Assembly (NCBI GenBank): GCA_025965815.1
Contig: JAOPWF010000850.1
Coordinates: 1-11,188, forward strand
Source of the DNA: Mycobacterium sp.
GTDB lineage: Bacteria > Actinomycetota > Actinomycetes > Mycobacteriales > Mycobacteriaceae
DNA: 11,188 bases
Reading direction: 5' to 3'
Every line of letters begins with the position of its first letter. Position 1 is the first letter of the stretch. Under the pieces are notes generated by a model, which was not told the DNA's origin, searched no databases, and saw nothing but the letters and a program-made list of their open reading frames with translations. The position numbers and the translations under genes were made by a program. Below are positions 1-6,039 of this stretch, piece after piece.

Positions 1-691
1 CCGGGTTGTGACTCCACAGCACGAGAACGTCGCCGTCGAATGCCGCCAGCCGCTCGGTGCTGCGCACCAAATCGGGTTTCACGAACTTGGTGCGGCAGTA
101 CTTCACCAGATCGCGACGAATCCGTTCGTCCTTCAGGCCGACTTCGAACCACGAGTCGACGATGTGTTGCGGGACAGGCTTCTTCGCCATCATCCCGAAC
201 ATCAACCACTGGCGGCGCAACCACCCGATGCGGAGCTGGCGCATCGCGAGCGACACCGTCAGCGGGCTGCGGCTGATCAGCCAGGAGACCTTGCCCGGGA
301 AGCCGGGCGGAAAGTTCCCGAACGCCTCCGACGGGCAGATCACCATGCTGGCCACCCGCTTGTCGCGGCCGATGTCGGTGAGGAAGATCGCGCCACCCCA
401 GTCGGTGATCACCAGCGTGACATCGGTCAGGTCGAGGGCGTCCAGGAAGTCGGCGACGATGCCGACCATTCCCGGCATCGTCAGGTCGGCGTCTTCACGC
501 ATCGGGACGCGGTGCCCGCCCATCGGCAGCACCGGCAGGAGATACCGGAAGCCGCCGGGCAGTCGCGGCAGGACCGTGTTCCACAGTGTGTCGTTCATTA
601 GCAGGCCGTGCAGCAACACCACCGGCGGACCGCTCGGGTCGCCTTGCTCGCGGTACTCAATGGTCCCGGCGGCGACCTCAACAGATTGCAC
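1..691 (-). CDS. alpha/beta hydrolase, haloalkane dehalogenase/epoxide hydrolase type (partial)
   Basis: This is the N-terminal 230 codons of a soluble alpha/beta-hydrolase; the C-terminus lies beyond the left edge. It begins at GTG 691, preceded by GAAAGGA at a normal ribosome-binding distance. Strand beta-3 and the oxyanion turn are seen as VVLLHGLL (residues 24-31). The nucleophile elbow is VITDWGG (91-97), which puts Asp94 where serine hydrolases have Ser. An xDWGG elbow is typical of haloalkane dehalogenases and epoxide hydrolases, which attack the substrate through Asp. The usual HGNP or HGxP after the oxyanion His-Gly is absent (HGLL), so dehalogenase activity is not assured. The acid and His of the triad are outside the window. 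It diverges from a TetR gene across a gap with overlapping inverted repeats, so that regulator probably controls it. The substrate is unknown. The fold is secure; the exact reaction is not. Confidence 0.85.
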   Translation of the reverse strand, partial: MQSVEVAAGTIEYREQGDPSGPPVVLLHGLLMNDTLWNTVLPRLPGGFRYLLPVLPMGGHRVPMREDADLTMPGMVGIVADFLDALDLTDVTLVITDWGGAIFLTDIGRDKRVASMVICPSEAFGNFPPGFPGKVSWLISRSPLTVSLAMRQLRIGWLRRQWLMFGMMAKKPVPQHIVDSWFEVGLKDERIRRDLVKYCRTKFVKPDLVRSTERLAAFDGDVLVLWSHNP

Positions 692-706
692 GGGCAATTC
701 CTTTCG

Positions 707-738
707 CTAGAACGATGATTCTAGAACGTATGCTCTAG
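707..738. promoter_or_regulatory. overlapping TetR operator candidates in divergent gap
   Basis: Three CTAG boxes start at 707, 721 and 735, exactly 14 bases apart. They delimit two 18-base inverted repeats that share the middle box. The first, CTAGAACGATGATTCTAG (707-724), has perfect 6-base arms. The second, CTAGAACGTATGCTCTAG (721-738), has perfect 5-base arms. TAGA-type half-sites are known for LmrA/YxaF-class TetR regulators and a TAGAAC half-site for mycobacterial KstR. The array sits between the hydrolase start (691) and the TetR start (759). -10-like hexamers lie inside it: TATGCT at 729-734 on the plus strand and TAGAAT on the minus strand. Bound repressor would therefore block both genes. 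The repeats are seen directly; the protein that binds is inferred. Confidence 0.65.
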
Positions 739-758
739 TCTGTCGGTAGGAGGCGAGA

Positions 759-1370
759 ATGGCAAGGTCGACGAGAGAAGCGATTCTGACCGCGACGGTG
801 GAGCTGATGCGGCGCAAGGGTTACGGCGCCGTCGGGATGAAGGACATCGTGGCCGCTTCAGGTGCGCCGATCGGGTCGCTGTATCACCACTTCCCGGGCG
901 GGAAGACAGAGATCGCAGGGGAGGCGCTGGTCAACGCCGGCGCGGCGTATGGCCTGCTCATCCCGTCCATCGTCGACGGTTACACCGACCTCGGCGAGGC
1001 GTTCGACGCGGTGTTCAAACAGGCGGCCGACGACATGGCCACATCCGGGTTCGTCAACATGTGTCCGGTCGCCAGTGTCGCGGCCGAGGTCGCCGACATC
1101 GTCGAACCGCTCCGGGAAGCCACCGCGACGGTGTTCACCGGCTGGCTGGACGGCGGCAGCGCCTACTTCGCCGAGCGTGGACTGCCCGACGACATGGCCC
1201 GCGAGGCGACCGTCGCGCTCGTCGGCGCCCTGGAAGGTGGTTTCCTGCTGGCCCGGACGCTGCGCAGCACAGAGCCGCTGCTGGCCGCCGGGGGAGCGCT
1301 CAGTCCGCGCTACCGGGGAGTCGAACTGCTGCCGCGTGTCGTGCCGGGCGGTGTCCGGCAGGCCCGTTAA
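759..1370 (+). CDS. TetR-family transcriptional regulator (LmrA/YxaF-like)
   Basis: A 203-residue one-component repressor, of normal length for the family. ATG 759 is preceded by AGGAGG at 749-754. The N-terminal helix-turn-helix runs about residues 7-50, with the recognition helix and the family signature ending [14 protein letters not shown] (39-52). The FPGGK after the HTH and the MCPVASV stretch (101-107, Cys102) are features of the LmrA/YxaF branch, whose characterised members respond to small lipophilic or aromatic ligands and usually control an adjacent divergent gene. Here the divergent neighbour is the Asp-nucleophile hydrolase, with paired operators between them, so autoregulation and control of the hydrolase are likely. 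The inducer is unknown. The last 25 residues are Pro/Arg/Gly-rich and look poorly structured. The gene ends 5 bases before the ruvC SOS box. Confidence 0.9.
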   Translation: MARSTREAILTATVELMRRKGYGAVGMKDIVAASGAPIGSLYHHFPGGKTEIAGEALVNAGAAYGLLIPSIVDGYTDLGEAFDAVFKQAADDMATSGFVNMCPVASVAAEVADIVEPLREATATVFTGWLDGGSAYFAERGLPDDMAREATVALVGALEGGFLLARTLRSTEPLLAAGGALSPRYRGVELLPRVVPGGVRQAR

Positions 1371-1374
1371 GGTA

Positions 1375-1390
1375 TCGAACAGCTGTTCGG
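1375..1390. promoter_or_regulatory. LexA-binding SOS box upstream of ruvC
   Basis: The sequence TCGAACAGCTGTTCGG matches the mycobacterial/Gram-positive SOS box TCGAAC-N4-GTTCGA at every fixed position but the last. Its core CGAACAGCTGTTCG is a perfect 14-base palindrome. It lies between the TetR stop (1370) and the ruvC GTG (1412). ruv genes are known LexA targets in many bacteria including mycobacteria, so it most likely makes ruvCAB inducible by DNA damage. I could not place a clear -10 hexamer in the short remaining leader. Confidence 0.85.
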
Positions 1391-1411
1391 GTCAGGCGGG
1401 AAGGTACGCAC

Positions 1412-1966
1412 GTGCGGGTTATGGGAGTCGACCCCGGGTTGACGCGCTGCGGGCTGTCCGTCATCGAAAGCGGACGCGGGCGCCAGGTCATCGCCCTGGA
1501 CGTCGACGTTGTTCGCACGGCAGCCGACGTGCCGCTGCAGCACCGGCTGCTGGCCATCAGCGATGTAGTCGAGTACTGGATGGACACCCATAAACCCGAG
1601 GTGGTGGCCATCGAGCGCGTCTTCTCCCAACAGAACGTGTCCACGGTGATGGGCACCGCACAGGCGGGTGGCGTCATCGCGCTGGCCGCGGCGCGGCGCA
1701 ATATCGACGTCCACTTCCACACGCCCAGCGAAGTTAAGGCCGCGGTCACCGGCAACGGCAACGCCGACAAGGCGCAGGTCACCGCGATGGTCACGCGCAT
1801 CCTCGCGTTGCAGACCAAACCGACGCCTGCCGACGCCGCGGACGCGCTGGCGCTGGCGATCTGTCACTGCTGGCGGGCGCCGATGATCGCCCGGATGGCG
1901 GCGGCCGAGGCGCTCGCCGCCGAGCAGCGTAAGAAGTACAAGGCCAAGCTGAAGGCCGCCCGATGA
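1412..1966 (+). CDS. ruvC: crossover junction endodeoxyribonuclease RuvC
   Basis: RuvC is the Holliday-junction resolvase that nicks four-way DNA junctions symmetrically, acting with RuvAB in recombinational repair. The frame stays open well upstream, but GTG 1412 gives the conserved N-terminus VRVMGVDPG and has a GGGAAGG ribosome-binding site at 1398-1404. From there the protein is 184 residues, normal for the family. The RNase H-like acidic residues are visible: Asp7 (GVDPG), Glu68 (AIERVF), and Asp141 and Asp144 ([14 protein letters not shown]). The basic C-terminal end is usual in mycobacteria. It is the first gene of ruvCAB, has a LexA box 22 bases upstream, and its TGA overlaps the ruvA ATG (ATGA), which indicates translational coupling. 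Confidence 0.97.
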   Translation: MRVMGVDPGLTRCGLSVIESGRGRQVIALDVDVVRTAADVPLQHRLLAISDVVEYWMDTHKPEVVAIERVFSQQNVSTVMGTAQAGGVIALAAARRNIDVHFHTPSEVKAAVTGNGNADKAQVTAMVTRILALQTKPTPADAADALALAICHCWRAPMIARMAAAEALAAEQRKKYKAKLKAAR

Positions 1967-2556
1967 TCGCCTCGGTCCGCGGTGAGGTGCTCGACGTCGC
2001 CCTGGATCACGTTGTACTCGAGGCCGCCGGCGTCGGCTACCGGGTGAACGCGACGCCGTCGACGCTGTCGACGCTGCGGCGCGGTACCGAGGCCCGGCTG
2101 ATCACGGCGATGATCGTCCGCGAGGACTCGATGACGCTGTACGGCTTTCCGGACACCGACGCCCGCGACCTGTTCCTGACGCTGCTCGGTGTCTCGGGGG
2201 TGGGGCCGCGGATCGCGATGGCCACGCTGGCCGTGTACGAGGCGCCCGCCCTGCGGCAGGCGCTGGCCGACGGTGACGTGACGGCGTTGACCCGGGTGCC
2301 CGGCATCGGCAAGCGGGGCGCCGAGCGGATGGTGCTGGAACTTCGTGACAAAGTAGGGCCCGCCCGCCCGTCGGGCGGGACCATCGCCGCCACCGGTCAT
2401 GCGGTGCGCGGACCGGTGGTGGAAGCCCTTGTCGGCCTTGGGTTTGCAGTGAAGCAGGCGGAGGAGGCGACCGACAAGGTGCTCGCCAACGATGACACCG
2501 CGACGACGTCGAGCGCGTTGCGGGCCGCGCTGTCGTTGTTAGGGAAAAGTCGCTGA
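1963..2556 (+). CDS. ruvA: Holliday junction branch migration protein RuvA
   Basis: RuvA binds Holliday junctions as a tetramer and loads the RuvB motor. The 197-residue product has the three expected parts: an N-terminal OB-fold (about 1-62, starting [10 protein letters not shown]), a helix-hairpin-helix region (about 63-135) with hairpins GVSGVGPR (76-83) and [11 protein letters not shown] (112-122), and, after a Gly/Ala/Thr linker, a small helical domain III (about 149-197) that contacts RuvB. The start overlaps the ruvC stop by four bases, and the stop TGA shares its A with the ruvB ATG. The three genes are therefore one transcript and probably translationally coupled. All family landmarks are intact. 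Confidence 0.97.
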   Translation: MIASVRGEVLDVALDHVVLEAAGVGYRVNATPSTLSTLRRGTEARLITAMIVREDSMTLYGFPDTDARDLFLTLLGVSGVGPRIAMATLAVYEAPALRQALADGDVTALTRVPGIGKRGAERMVLELRDKVGPARPSGGTIAATGHAVRGPVVEALVGLGFAVKQAEEATDKVLANDDTATTSSALRAALSLLGKSR

Positions 2557-3617
2557 TGGGTCGCTTCGAAGAGGACGCACCCGATGAGGACCGCGACGTC
2601 TCGCCGGCGCTGACCGTCGGCGAGGGCGACATCGACGCCAGCCTGCGTCCGCGCTCGCTGCGCGAGTTCATCGGCCAGCCCAGGGTCCGCGAACAGCTGC
2701 AGCTGGTGCTCGAGGGCGCCAAGAACCGCGGTGGCACACCGGATCACATCCTGCTGTCCGGCCCGCCGGGCCTGGGCAAGACGTCGCTGGCGATGATCAT
2801 CGCCGCCGAGCTGGGCACCTCGCTGCGCGTCACGTCGGGACCGGCGCTGGAACGCGCCGGCGACCTCGCCGCCATGCTGAGCAACCTCGTCGAGCACGAC
2901 GTGCTGTTCATCGACGAGATTCACCGCATCGCGCGGCCCGCCGAGGAGATGCTGTACCTGGCGATGGAGGATTTCCGCGTCGACGTGGTAGTCGGCAAAG
3001 GCCCTGGCGCCACGTCCATTCCGCTGGAGGTCGCGCCGTTCACGCTGGTGGGTGCGACCACCCGGTCCGGTGCGCTGACCGGCCCGCTGCGCGACCGGTT
3101 CGGGTTCACTGCGCACATGGACTTCTACGAGCCGTCCGAACTCGAGCGGGTGTTGACCCGGTCGGCCGGCATCCTCGGCATCGAACTCGGCGGTGAGGCC
3201 GGCTCCGAGATCGCCCTTCGCTCCCGCGGCACGCCCCGGATCGCCAACCGGCTGCTGCGCCGGGTCCGCGACTACGCCGAGGTGCGTGCCGACGGCGTCA
3301 TTACGCGGGACATCGCCAAAGCCGCACTCGAGGTCTACGACGTCGACGAACTTGGGCTCGACCGGCTGGACCGGGCGGTGTTGTCGGTGCTGACCCGCAG
3401 CTTCGGTGGCGGTCCGGTCGGGGTGTCGACGCTGGCGGTCGCTGTGGGGGAGGAGGCCGCCACCGTCGAGGAGGTGTGCGAGCCGTTCTTGGTGCGCGCC
3501 GGCATGATCGCACGCACACCGCGCGGCCGGGTCGCCACCGCGCTGGCCTGGACCCATCTGGGGCTGACGCCACCCAGTGGGGTCGTCGGGCTGGGCCAAC
3601 AGGGCCTGTTCGACTGA
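2556..3617 (+). CDS. ruvB: Holliday junction branch migration DNA helicase RuvB
   Basis: RuvB is the hexameric AAA+ ATPase that drives branch migration with RuvA. The 353-residue protein has Walker A GPPGLGKT (69-76), Walker B LFIDEIH (117-123, Asp120/Glu121), sensor 1 and the arginine region VGATTR (165-170) followed by LRDRFG, sensor 2 [13 protein letters not shown] (224-236), and a C-terminal winged helix with RTPRGRVAT (320-328). The N-terminal 25 residues are acidic and variable, as usual in actinobacteria. ATG 2556 overlaps the ruvA stop by one base. It closes the ruvCAB operon; the next gene starts 59 bases on, behind a plausible promoter of its own. Confidence 0.97.
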   Translation: MGRFEEDAPDEDRDVSPALTVGEGDIDASLRPRSLREFIGQPRVREQLQLVLEGAKNRGGTPDHILLSGPPGLGKTSLAMIIAAELGTSLRVTSGPALERAGDLAAMLSNLVEHDVLFIDEIHRIARPAEEMLYLAMEDFRVDVVVGKGPGATSIPLEVAPFTLVGATTRSGALTGPLRDRFGFTAHMDFYEPSELERVLTRSAGILGIELGGEAGSEIALRSRGTPRIANRLLRRVRDYAEVRADGVITRDIAKAALEVYDVDELGLDRLDRAVLSVLTRSFGGGPVGVSTLAVAVGEEAATVEEVCEPFLVRAGMIARTPRGRVATALAWTHLGLTPPSGVVGLGQQGLFD

Positions 3618-3623
3618 ACCGGC

Positions 3624-3651
3624 TCGACGACAGCACCTGCCTGCCTACAAT
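3624..3651 (+). promoter_or_regulatory. candidate SigA-type promoter after ruvB
   Basis: A TACAAT hexamer (3646-3651) fits the mycobacterial -10 consensus TAnnnT and is very close to TATAAT. Sixteen bases upstream lies TCGACG (3624-3629), a weak match to TTGACA. A start about 7 bases after the -10 would leave a short leader that includes the GAGGGGG ribosome-binding site (3665-3671) before GTG 3677. This would let the small membrane genes be expressed separately from ruvCAB. No clear terminator is visible between ruvB and this site. Confidence 0.4.
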
Positions 3652-3676
3652 CCGCGACGACCATGAGGGGGAATGA

Positions 3677-4193
3677 GTGAGCGGCGCGGCAACGAGAATC
3701 GGCGGGCTCTGCGGGATTGCGGCGGCATTGGTGATCATTCCGGCGTACACGGTGGGTTCACCCGAGACGCCGAAGACCCCTGCCGACGCGCAGAGCTACT
3801 ACGACAGCGCGTCGTCGTTCCTCACCGCCAACGGGACGCTGCCACTGCTTCATCTGCTGTTCGGCCTGCTGTTCCTCGGCGCACTGGTTGCGCTGCTGCG
3901 CAGCGCATCCTGGCCGAGCACGGACGTCTATGTCGCCCTGGCCGGCGGCGCCGTCTTCCTCGCACTCACAGATCGGTTCCGCGGCATTGATTTTCGCGAC
4001 GGCCCTCGCCGTCTGGCGCACCGGGGTGCTACCCAAGTGGACGGCGGTTCTGGCGATTCTCGGTGTGCTGCCGCTGTTGCACACGTGGATCGGCCTGCCC
4101 GCCGCGTACAGCACCGTCGTCTGGTTGGGGCTGACGGGACTCGTCATGCTGGCCCTGCCACCCAAGGTGCAAGTCGAAAGCGTTAGTGCCTAA
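3677..4193 (+). pseudogene. broken membrane-protein gene (frameshift, possible internal deletion)
   Basis: Two parts of one membrane protein lie in different frames. From GTG 3677 (ribosome-binding site GAGGGGG, 3665-3671) one frame encodes helices at about residues 8-26 and 56-79, then part of a third ending FLALT near 3970. Beyond this the same frame becomes Arg-rich and unlike a protein, running on to a stop at 4186. The frame entered at 3969 instead encodes QIGSAALIFATALAVW and two more helices (WTAVLAILGVLPLLHTW; STVVWLGLTGLVMLAL), ending at TAA 4191-4193. That stop is placed directly before the next ATG, as expected of the true gene end. Joined, the product is only about 171 residues, and the third helix runs abruptly into the next one, so sequence may be missing as well as the frame. 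I do not recognise a named family. A single-base sequencing error would explain the frame but not a deletion. Confidence 0.6.
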
Positions 4194-4580
4194 ATGGTTT
4201 ACGCCGGACTGATCTTCGCAGGACTCGCCGCGTTGTTGCACATCTACATCTCTGTGATGGAGTCTTTTCTGTGGACCTCGCCGCGCACCCGCGCCACCTT
4301 CGGTACCACCGAGGAGGAGGCGCAGACCACCAAGCTATTGGCGTTCAACCAGGGCTTCTACAACCTCTTTCTGGCGATCATCACGATTATCGGCATCATC
4401 ATCGGCGGTACCGGTAGATATGACGCCGGCTGCGCGCTCATCTTCGCCGGGACCGGGTCGATGGTGCTGGCGGGCGTCGTGCTGCTGCTGTCGTCGCCGG
4501 ACAAGGCCAGGGCGGCGATCACGCAGGGGCTGTTCCCGCTGATCGCCATCGCCCTGCTGGCGATCGGTCTGGCGGTTTAA
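4194..4580 (+). CDS. DUF1304 family membrane protein
   Basis: A 128-residue integral membrane protein matching the DUF1304 family in length and pattern. Four hydrophobic helices fall at about 3-24, 52-72, 80-100 and 109-127. Features recalled from the family are present: AALLHIYI with His16 in helix 1, then MESFLW (22-27), TRATFG (32-37), the acidic EEEAQTTK, and AFNQGFYNLFL (50-60). The biochemical role of the family is unknown. The ATG directly follows the TAA of the preceding broken gene and no separate Shine-Dalgarno stands out, so translation probably depends on ribosomes finishing the upstream frame. That upstream gene is frameshifted: ribosomes in its first frame would stop at 4186, still only 7 bases before this ATG, so coupling could partly survive. 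Confidence 0.85.
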   Translation: MVYAGLIFAGLAALLHIYISVMESFLWTSPRTRATFGTTEEEAQTTKLLAFNQGFYNLFLAIITIIGIIIGGTGRYDAGCALIFAGTGSMVLAGVVLLLSSPDKARAAITQGLFPLIAIALLAIGLAV

Positions 4581-4604
4581 ATCCCCGAGTCGCTCCGCTC
4601 CTGC

Positions 4605-4623
4605 CCGCCGCACCTAACGGCGG
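4605..4623 (+). terminator. weak hairpin after DUF1304 gene
   Basis: Six-base arms CCGCCG and CGGCGG flank the 7-base loop CACCTAA, 25 bases after the stop of the DUF1304 gene. There is no T-tract behind it. Mycobacterial terminators often lack one, so this may end the upstream transcript, but the stem is short and the call is tentative. Confidence 0.3.
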
Positions 4624-4650
4624 CGCACCGCAGCGGGTTGACGTGCGGAT

Positions 4651-4672
4651 TACCCGATCGAGCGTTCGGGTA
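4651..4672. promoter_or_regulatory. inverted repeat upstream of membrane gene
   Basis: Perfect 7-base arms TACCCGA (4651-4657) and TCGGGTA (4666-4672) are separated by 8 bases. The element lies 58 bases before the ATG of the four-helix membrane protein, just downstream of a TTGACG (4638-4643) that could act as a -35. It could be a repressor operator or an RNA hairpin. No protein can be assigned to it from sequence. Confidence 0.35.
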
Positions 4673-4729
4673 CCCAGCGCAGGTCACCGGCCGACACTGA
4701 CGCCGGTGCGCACTGCACAAGGAGGCGTC

Positions 4730-5434
4730 ATGAAGGACGTAGACACCACAGTTCCCGGCCGAGGCGGCAGGATGCGGATACCGCGCAGCCGTGGCGCTGC
4801 GAGCGGCTTGCTGTTGATCCTGTTGGGCCTCTGGGGTGCGTTGATCCCCTTCATCGGACCCTCGTTCGACTTCGCCTACAACCCGGATCTCGGATCTGAA
4901 TGGAGCGACGCCCGGGGTTGGTTGGAAGTGTTACCCGGAGCCGTCACCGTAGTCGGAGGCCTGCTGCTGTTGCGCTCGCAGAATCGCGCGACCGCGATGC
5001 TGGGCGGCTGGCTGACTGTCGTGGCCGGGGCGTGGTTCGTCGTCGGCAAGTTGTTCGCCCCGACGTTGGGCCTGGGTGAACTCGGCGCACCGAACGCATC
5101 CACTGACACCAAAGTGGCGTGGCTCGACCTCACCTACTTTTACGGTATCGGTGCCCTGATCATCTTCCTGGGCGCCACGGCGCTGGGCCGGCTCTCGGTC
5201 CGCAGCGTGCGCGACCTCCGGTACGCCCAACGGCCGGTCGTACCCGCCGACGTTGTCGAACGGCGCACGGAACCGGTGATCGAGCCGGCCACACGGCACG
5301 AACCACTGACCGGCTCGACGCCGACAGCCGTTCCCGGGGCCGCGACGAACGAGCCGGTGGTGGAGCCCAGGCGAAGGAGCTGGCGCGACCGCTTCCGCCG
5401 ACGCCCCACGGCGACTACCACTACCGCTCGATAG
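4730..5434 (+). CDS. four-helix membrane protein with basic C-terminal tail
   Basis: A 234-residue membrane protein with no function I can name. ATG 4730 is chosen over an upstream in-frame GTG (4643) because AAGGAGG sits just before it (about 4719-4725). A basic N-terminus (MRIPRSR) precedes helix 1 (about 23-43, SGLLLILLGLWGALIPFIG). Helices follow at about 66-82, 87-108 and 136-154. Between helices 1 and 2 is a loop with FDFAYNPDLGSEW (46-58), and between 3 and 4 a loop LGLGELGAPN, both probably outside the membrane. From about 160 the protein is a cytoplasm-like Pro/Glu/Arg tail with two Arg clusters (214-225) and a Thr-rich end. It stops 17 bases from the convergent CAR gene. Proteins of this pattern are, as far as I recall, common in mycobacteria but uncharacterised. 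Confidence 0.8.
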   Translation: MKDVDTTVPGRGGRMRIPRSRGAASGLLLILLGLWGALIPFIGPSFDFAYNPDLGSEWSDARGWLEVLPGAVTVVGGLLLLRSQNRATAMLGGWLTVVAGAWFVVGKLFAPTLGLGELGAPNASTDTKVAWLDLTYFYGIGALIIFLGATALGRLSVRSVRDLRYAQRPVVPADVVERRTEPVIEPATRHEPLTGSTPTAVPGAATNEPVVEPRRRSWRDRFRRRPTATTTTAR

Positions 5435-5451
5435 CCGCGGGGGTCGCGAAC

Positions 5452-6039
5452 CTATAGCAGCCCGAGCAGTTGCAGGTTGGTGATGTATTTGACGATGGTC
5501 GGCGCTGAGACGTGCGGGATGTCTTTGTCGGGGCCGATTTTCGCTTCCTGCACCGCAGCGCGGAACACATCGGTCGGTGCCATGGCTCCGCGGAGCGGCC
5601 GGTCGGGTCGTTGGTAGTTGTGCAGCAGCGGCAGCAGCGAGGCTTGGCGCTGCCGTTCCGGCAGGCTACGGATGGTGGTTTCGAAGCGCTGGAACCACTC
5701 GTCGTAATCGCCGATCCGGTGGATCGAGTAGCCGGCGTCGATCAGCCAGTCGACGTATTCGTCGAGTCCGATGCCGTCGTCGTAGGGGTTCATCACGTGG
5801 TAGGTCTCGAATCCGAGCATCACCTGTGTGCCGAGGGTGGCGATGGCCTCGGCGATGAAGTCGACGGGCAGCCCGTCGTAGTGGGCGCGTTGGCGCTGGC
5901 CGTTGTCGTCGAGTTCGTAGAACGAGCCCGGCGCGATGCCGGTGGCGACCAGGCTCAGCATCAGCCGGGTGAACATGTCGGGCACGTTGAGCTGGCCGAC
6001 GTATTTGGTGTCTGTCAGGATCATGTAGCAGCGGAACAC
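5452..6039 (-). pseudogene. car: carboxylic acid reductase, C-terminal reductase-domain fragment after in-frame TAG
   Basis: These 195 codons continue the CAR gene in the same frame directly after its amber codon. They encode the C-terminal part of the NADPH-dependent thioester reductase domain, which shapes the substrate pocket and stabilises the fold. Recognisable CAR stretches are [83 protein letters not shown] and the terminal [12 protein letters not shown]. No frameshift or further stop is present and the end is the normal one for CAR. A GTG follows the TAG at once and an ATG lies five codons on, but no ribosome-binding site precedes them, so independent translation is doubtful. The fragment cannot act alone, since the NADPH-binding motif and catalytic Tyr/Lys are upstream of the stop. 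Confidence 0.8.

Noticed and set aside
1061..1411. N-terminal extension of ruvC by 117 codons
   Set aside because: The extension overlaps the TetR gene, is Arg-rich shadow sequence, and would span the SOS box. RuvC proteins start at VRVMGVDPG.
2397..3599. Long minus-strand open frame (about 400 codons) opposite ruvB
   Set aside because: It is an antisense shadow of a high-GC gene: low-complexity Gln/Arg/Gly/His composition, no domain, and ruvB on the plus strand is unmistakable.
3673..3990. ATG at 3673 as start of an alternative 105-residue protein
   Set aside because: The frame gives a polar Arg/Gly-rich shadow, whereas GTG 3677 opens a clear membrane-protein N-terminus.
4636..4672. Second SigF promoter (GGTTG ... 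GGGTA) before the four-helix membrane gene
   Set aside because: The spacing is 27 bases, far outside the 15-17 expected, and the GGGTA belongs to the inverted repeat.
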